Shown in pieces: positions 57,721 to 64,000 of a stretch of 64,000 bases of DNA (the stretch's first letter is position 1; every line of letters starts with the position of its first letter). The position numbers and the translations under genes were made by a program. A model generated the notes under the pieces. That model ran no database searches and was not told the origin of the DNA. It was given only the letters and a program-made list of their open reading frames with translations. Source of the stretch: Erythrophleum ivorense (lineage: Eukaryota > Streptophyta > Magnoliopsida > Fabales > Fabaceae). The stretch covers positions 868,001 through 932,000 of the forward strand of contig JAIUCV010000103.1 in the NCBI GenBank assembly GCA_026724425.1, given 5' to 3'.

Positions 57721-59203
57721 ATTTAGACCATCGTTCACAGAGAGTTGAATAAAGTTATTATCAAGAATAAATATCCTCTTCCTAGAATCGATGATTTATT
57801 AGACCAATTAGTTGAGGCATTTGTGTTTTTCAAAATAGATCTTAGATCTAGGTACCACCAATTGAGAGTGAGAACTGAAGACATCTCCAAGACGGCTATC
57901 AGAACGAGATATGGGCACTATGAGTTCCTTATGATGCCATTCAGGTTGACGAATGCACCTGCTGTGTTAATGGATTACATGAACAGGGTATTCAGACCGT
58001 ATCTAGATCAATTTGTGGTGGTCTTCATTGATGATATCCTAGTGTACTCTAAATCCTTTGAGGAGCATAAGAGGCATTTGAGATTAGTCCTAGAGATCTT
58101 GGGAGAGAAAATGTTGTATGTCAAACTTAGTAAATGTGAGTTTTAACTAATCGATATAAGATTCTTAGGTCATATGATCTCATGAGATGGGGTCGCAGTT
58201 GATCTCCATAAAGTTGAGACTGTGTTACAATGGGATAAATTTAGAACAATCACCGAGGTTAAGAGTTTCCTAGGTTTAGTAAGGTACTATAGACGGTTTA
58301 TTCAGGGCTTTTCTCAGATGGCCTTACCACTGATGAGGCTAACTAGGAAAGAGACACCATTCGTGTGGGATGATAGATGTGAGAGGAGTTTTCAAGCGTT
58401 GAAGCTCCGTCTAACTACTGCTCCTGTACTGATTACCCCTGACCCTAGTGAACCATTTGTGGTTTATTGTGATGCCTCGGCAAAGGGTTAGGATGTATGT
58501 TGATGCAGCAGGGTAAAGTAGTGGCATATGCCTTTAGGCAGTTGAGGCCTCATGAGGAGAATTATCCCACACATGACCTAGAGGTAGGCGTTGTAGTATT
58601 TGTTCTTAAAATCTGGAAGCACTATCTGTATGGTGCTACCATAGAGATTTACAGTGATCATAAGAGTTTGAAATACCTATTTGACCAGAAGAAACTCAAT
58701 ATGAGACAGAGGAGATGGATGGAGTTCCTAAAAGACTATGATTATATGTTGAAATATCATCCGGGCAAGGCTAATGTGGTGGCGGATGCCCTGAGTAGGA
58801 AATCCATCCATATAGCCCATATGATGATTAGGGAGTAGGAGCTCTTAGAGAAGGTTAGAAACATGAACCTCTATTGTCAGATGGTATTGGGTAAATTGTA
58901 TCTGAGTGAAACCTGGATTGAGAATATATTGAGAACCCAAATCTTAGATGCCCAGAGAGAGGATAAGTTCTTGAGACGGATCAGGAATGAGATTTTCTAA
59001 TGTAAGACCTCAGATTTCAAGATGTCTGAAGATGATATGATAGTATATGGAGATAGAATCTGTGTACCTAGTCGAAATGAGTTGAGAGAAAACATTTTAA
59101 AAGAGATACATAAGAGTAGGTATACTATCCATTCAGGTGCCACCAAGATGTATCAGGATTTGAAACGGATTTTCTGGTGGCCAGGGAGGAAGAATGAGGT
59201 GAC
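57721..59203 (+). pseudogene. Gypsy pol fragment: reverse transcriptase, RNase H and start of integrase
   Basis: Plus-strand open stretches at 57745-58146, 58222-58491, 58497-58838 and 59022-59203 line up as one broken polyprotein. Reverse transcriptase: KYPLPRIDDLLDQL, FKIDLRSRYHQLRV and the catalytic VVFIDDILVYS. RNase H connection: FLGLVRYYRRFIQGFS and PFVVYCDASAKG, then YPTHDLEVGVVVF and KYHPGKANVVADALSR. Integrase HHCC start: HKSRYTIHSGATKMYQDLKR, cut off at WWPGRK before the cysteines. Stops at 58143-58145, 58185-58187 and 58836-58838 and a frame change at about 58490 inactivate it. Motifs suit the chromovirus branch of Gypsy. About 220 bases of LTR sequence are repeated directly on its two sides. 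Confidence 0.88.
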
Positions 59204-61530
59204 AATTTCTCAAATGGGTCCAAAAGTTAGATTTTTGGCTCTAACTTTAAAAAATCATAACTAATTCTAAAAAAATAGGAATCAAACAAACCATAACTTT
59301 CTGAAAATTTCTGGATGTTAACATTACACAAAAAATAATTCCAAACCATAATCTCAGCGTTTGGACTATGTTTGACATTGAAAAAGAGATAAAGATCTAG
59401 ATGTCCTTGGTACTGATGCAGCTTACTGTCATAAATTTCAAAAATTCATAACTAATTTCAAAAAAATATAATCTAGGTAAATTATAACAATTTAGAAAGT
59501 TACAGATGTTAACTAAAGGAAAAAAATAAGTTCAAATCATTTTAGTAGCCATTGGACCTCGATGGAATAGTAACGAAGGTCGGATGGCTTTTATGATACT
59601 GATACAGAACTTTAAAAAGTTGTTCCTCCCTCTACAGACCTCCGATTGAGGTGCTTCTAGTTGGTATAGGTTACTGTGGATACTTAGTTTATGCCTATAA
59701 AATTTCATAACAATTGGACACCGTTTGGTCCATGAATGACATAGATTCATTTTCGGACCTAGTTGCACAGTATAATAACCATAACCAGAAAATTCTCCAA
59801 CTTCAACAATTCGCCAAATATTCTTTAGGCCTCCAAATATTATCCACTTTAACTTCCCAACAAGCTCTCAACAAGCTCTAGATGCATGCCAAATTCATAT
59901 CAAGAAGAGCTTATTTGGTCATACTTTGACAAAACTCTTAAATTTGATAGTTTTGATACCATGAATGGGTCAAAATAGAAGTAAATGGTCTCCTACATGC
60001 TCTAGCAGCCCTTAGGCAAGTTCTAAAGCATAAACATAGCATATATGAAACACCCAAGTGGTCCATATCATCATACATCTCAAACTCACTATGCTACAGG
60101 CAAAAGTATACTACTACATACAAGCCACAAATGAGCCAAATCTCATAATTTCATTGCTTTGGCTCTATACATGGTTCATACATCATTCATACATACTTTT
60201 ACACTTGCTTAAGTATTTACATCTCAAAAATAATAGGTACATATTTATTTTGACACCTCTTTACATCAAAAGAACTAAAATAACTATACAACTCTCTAAG
60301 CATGCTCAACTAGACTCCTTGGTGTGCACTTGGATCTCTTTGAGCTCCACCTAACATGTTAAGATGGGAAAGGGAAGGGGGTGAGATTCATAGAATCTCA
60401 ATAGCTCATGCACTCATTCAAGGAAGCAATCAAGGCATATAGACAAGTTAAAGCATACAAACCATTCACAATTACACAACACATGATTCTCATGCCATGA
60501 ATATCATATCAATGCCAAGAATAAGCTCTAGAGACTTTTGGTCTAGTCTCACCTAATTTTTGGGACTTTTGAATTAGCCTCACCATTGGTTTAGGGACTT
60601 TTGGCTCCACCTCACCCATCTCAAGGGACTTTTGGCATTACCTCACTTTAAGCAATTTTCACAACCCAAAATATAAGCATATTGGTACCAATGCATCAAG
60701 GTAATATCAAATGGTATGTCTCACAATACAAGCATATACACAAGCATACAATGACTATATATATCCAAGAATGTAACAAGAAAGAGTGGAGAGCTACCTT
60801 ATAAGCCAACACAAGCTTTCCCTTTTAATTTTTTTTCTCCCTTCTTGGTCTCACAATCACAACTAGATGGAGCTGTTTCTTTTAAGCCTATACATAACAA
60901 ATAGCATGGAATTACTCTCTTACTACTCATATAAACACTCACAAGTTAGAGGGCTCTTCATCTAGGCAAACCACACTAAAAATGTAAGAAACTAGGGATT
61001 CTCTCTCTCTAGAATTTCACCAATTCTTCTTCTCTTTTCTTTGCATTTCTCAACTTATCATACTCTAATTCAAGGATCTCTTACTTGCTCTAGGTTATAT
61101 TTCTTTTCTCTCTTAAACTCTTAAGTTGGTAGAACCAACGTACTCAAGGAAAGCAAAGAAGAAGAAGTAAAGATACATGAGTTCTAGTCTTCTTCAAGAG
61201 TGGTTTTCCACTATCCCTCTTCTGACCCAAGCCCAAAACTAAACTAATTCAACATCCAAAACCATAGAAAGGGAGGGCAAAGAGAGAAGAACAAAATTCT
61301 AAGAAAAAAAATCATGGAAATCTCAAGCTTGCTTACCTTTTCCTTATTCTTCCTTCCTTTTCTTGGTCTTTCTCTCTCTCTCAAGCTCTTTTTCGGACTA
61401 ACCCTCGCTGTAGCAAAGAATAACCCTCGCTACGACGAGACGTATCAGTCCCAAATCCCTGTTTTCGCAGACTTAGAAAATTTCAGGACTTCAAAATTTT
61501 TCAATTTTTTTTTCTGGTTGTTACATGTAT

Positions 61531-63460
61531 CATTACAGTTTCTTACCTAGGTTTAATTAATTGATGTCCTCCAAGCTCTTTATTGCTACAAAAAGGCATT
61601 TGGTAAAGAGATCCTCTTTCTCTCCACTTATATATTTTGTGTGCCAATGTTCTTTCTTACCTCATTACAAAAGAAGAAGCTCATAAAACTTGGATAGAAA
61701 TTAAAGTTGTTTGAAGCTCAAAAGTTATTTAGCATCTCATTTATGCTAATGTTATAATTCATTATTTTATGAGATCTCTAGATGCTGGTAGCATTGTTTA
61801 AAACATGTTGGATTTGTTTTATAAAATTTCAAGCTAAAATACAAATCAATCTAAATTTGAGCCTATCTTTAGTTCAACTACCCCATTAAGTTCAAAAAAA
61901 TTTTGTCCAATGCTCTTAACATCAATTTTTTCTCTAGATTAGGAAAATATTTGGACACCAACATGAATATTAAGCAAGATAAGACTTAGATATATCAAGA
62001 AATAATGACAAACGTTTATTCTAAATATTAGGCATGGAAAGTTAATCTTTTATCATAAGATGTTAAAATGATACTAATTAGGTTAGTTTTGAATTCCTTA
62101 TTAGTTTATTAGCTTTCACAGATATACCTCATTCAAAAGTACTACTTTATATTAGATGCCAAGTGTAATAATTTCTTTTGGGGCTCGAACAATGACAAAG
62201 CAAGAATGCACTTATTAAAGTGGCAAAAACTTTGTTTACCTATTTGAGAAGAATGAGTAGATTTTAAGCTTTTTGATCTTTTCAATAAATCCCTTTTAGC
62301 CAAGCAATATGGAGAATTATTAATAATAGACATGATTCTTTCCTGGTTAAGCTTTTGAGACCAAAATACTACAAAAACTCCCCTTAAAGTCCCTTTCATA
62401 ATCATTCCAATGCCTTATAAATGTGAAAAGGGATTATTGAATCTAGTTCTCTCATCACCTCTTATCTCTCCACGAAAATTTAGCTTTGGGCATTTGATAC
62501 CCATCAACCACCATTTGTGGCAACCTATGCAATCAACCTAGCAAATCTATATTAAGAGTGTTTTTGATCTTTTTGTGCATGACCAATTGGATTGGAATCA
62601 TAGCCTTTTAGAATTACTATATCTGATGCATGTTAGAAATCATATTTTACAATTATTATTTTTTCTTTTGAAAGAAATGATCATTTGCTTTGGAAGGGTA
62701 CTATTAGTTCTAAACATTCTACTAAAGAAAGGTACAAATGTTTAAGAAAATGATTTGGTCTCTTTATCTCTAATCCTCCTTTAATCTAGGAGTTTTGTGG
62801 CAAATTATGCCCTTTTTAAAGATGATTCTATTTACTTGGGAATTGATGAAGAAAGTCATTCTAGTCTCACATGTCTTCCAAAGACACCACAATTAATTTA
62901 CTTTGCCTTTTTTGTCATTTAACCTAAGAAGTTATAGATTATATTTTCTTATAGTGTGACATTGCTGGAGTTGTGTGGTTTGCTTCTTTACTAACTCTAA
63001 GAGTGGATGAGTTCCAAGAATAGGATATTGCCAATTGGCCTTTCATTTAGTTGTCCTAATAATCTTTTAACTCAAAACTTTGTGATTATATCTGGGAAAC
63101 CAAGAATGCAATCATCCATGATAATGTCACCTCGGACCCAATCTCACTCATAAAGGGAAATCCATCATCAACTTGAACTCCAATCACATAAAAAGAAAAT
63201 CTTAAGAGCTGATTATATAAGAGAAAGCATTATTCATGCATGTCACCTTAATAGAAGTGGATGGTCAATCATACGGAGGTTCAGCAAAAGAAGAAGAACC
63301 GGAAGACATAAGTTTCAAGCAAGAGCTATCATCTTTAATTCAAAAATGTTCAAGTGGTTTGACTATTGCCCATTTCCAATCTAGAAAACAGGCTTTCTTA
63401 ATTACTCACAATAGTGCAATGTTCTAAGCTCTTTGAAGTGCAATTCCTTTTTCTCCATAA
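61531..63460 (+). mobile_element. L1-type LINE, 3' part
   Basis: Directly after the Gypsy insertion the L1 reading resumes. Conceptual frames show degraded L1 reverse-transcriptase (RDPLS and YLF-like sequence near 61610-61640). Further on are pieces resembling the zinc-knuckle zf-RVT region: ERYKCLR near 62740, and VWFASLLTLRVDEFQ near 62970-63020. Many stops are present. The 3' end is not defined; no poly-A tail was fixed. Confidence 0.6.
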
Positions 63461-64000
63461 AAAGTTTGCTTCCTAAATGATCTTACTAGCCAAGAGGAAC
63501 CAAAATCTGAGAACTCTTTGGTTGGACGTTTAGCGAATCATTAGCTCCCCCAAAGACTTCAATTTTGTTGTGATATAAAAAAATATCAAGGCTTACTAGA
63601 ATTACACAATTAGAAAATGTCATCTTTTCCCATTCCCAATTATTAATTGCATCTATACTTGTCAACTTTCTCTTGTAGTTGGAAGATTATAAACCAAAAA
63701 AAAAAGAAGAGACACTCATGTTAATTGTTAGATGAAGGTTGAATATTTTTGTTTAATGATTAATATTACTTGTTTAAGGTATTGTTTTCGTAGTGCTGAT
63801 GCTTTTATCAATCCATTCTTGTAGATCTCCGTTTCGCCATTCATTATACGCTTTGCATGCACTTCATTCGATGATCTTTGTCTTCTTTTCGGCTCTGAAT
63901 TGTTGTTTGTCGGGTGGCCTATTAATGCATTCACGCTTCGCTTGCGTTGATAGGCATGTAGAGGCGGCGTGGATAAGCCATTTGCATGGGAAAGTAGAGA
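63461..64000. other. Unassigned sequence at the window edge
   Basis: No gene is supported. The last 230 bases are less AT-rich and may be the rest of the L1 3' region or the edge of another element that continues past the window. Confidence 0.4.

Larger units (their letters stand above)
56665..61525 (-). mobile_element. Chimeric Gypsy LTR retrotransposon inserted in the L1 element
   Basis: The element is bounded by a 5-bp target duplication TGTAT (56660-56664 and 61526-61530). In minus orientation: a long 5' LTR (61525 down to 57254, ending GGTGTTACA), a four-base spacer, a primer-binding site, about 130 bases of leader, and the last 165 bases of a 3' LTR (56830-56665). The LTR tail at 57254-57420 and that at 56665-56830 are clear copies (both contain CACCATAATGTCTTAAC). 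Gag and pol pieces inside it run on the plus strand, opposite to the LTRs. The 5' LTR is broken by the pol piece. Confidence 0.75.

Noticed and set aside
1..64000. CRISPR arrays, operons or bacterial-type systems
   Set aside because: The window is clearly plant nuclear DNA with spliced genes; no regular spacer-repeat arrays were seen.

Overview
This window is nuclear DNA of a flowering plant, almost certainly a eudicot and probably a rosid. The evidence is AT-rich intergenic DNA, split genes with GT-AG introns, plant-only families (CDPK, VQ, PLS/DYW-type PPR, SGS3) and plant-type transposons (RTE and L1 LINEs, Gypsy, Mutator-like, Tourist-like). All exon structures below were joined by hand from the sequence; each complete multi-exon gene closes in frame.

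Layout. 0-10 kb: a CPK12-type calcium-dependent kinase (+) faces a hotdog thioesterase gene (-) whose product ends in the peroxisomal signal SKL. 10.07-13.57 kb: an island of broken gene pieces, namely the last exon of a CLPTM1 gene (-), an inverted piece of PPR gene (+) and a decayed 3.15-kb copy of the 3' half of the FHA-TDP gene found at 38-48 kb. 13.6-15.3 kb: an intact DYW-class PPR gene (-) whose stop codon lies only 37 bp from that copy. 15.3-22.7 kb: gene-poor DNA holding a 1.55-kb non-autonomous Mutator-like element with a perfect 9-bp target duplication and, near 22.73 kb, a possible Helitron end. 23.5-27 kb: SLG1-type PPR gene (+) and a VQ31-type gene (-), tail to tail, with a W-box cluster upstream of the VQ gene. 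30-33.3 kb: SGS3 (-), the cofactor of RDR6 in siRNA production. 37.1-37.7 kb: an unrecognised broken gene with a membrane segment. 37.9-48.6 kb: a complete 12-exon FHA plus tyrosyl-DNA-phosphodiesterase-like gene (-) with an RTE LINE and an LTR-like insertion in its introns. 50.8-51.2 kb: a small plant-specific protein. 52.3-63.5 kb: nested retrotransposons, with a chimeric Gypsy element inside an L1 LINE beside a second long LTR of the same family.

From memory, CPK12, CLPTM1 and SGS3 are neighbours in Arabidopsis (At5g23580, At5g23575, At5g23570), as are VQ31, SLG1 and a second CLPTM1 gene (At5g08480, At5g08490, At5g08500). The window seems to keep both sets together, with CLPTM1 reduced to one exon by the rearrangement that brought in the FHA-TDP and PPR pieces.

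The genes do not form one pathway. Loose themes are ABA/calcium signalling and stress transcription (CPK12, VQ31), organelle RNA editing (two PPR genes), RNA silencing (SGS3) and DNA repair (FHA-TDP). No clearly new biological system was found. The most unusual items are the composite pseudogene island and the Gypsy element whose gag and pol pieces run opposite to its own LTR and primer-binding site.
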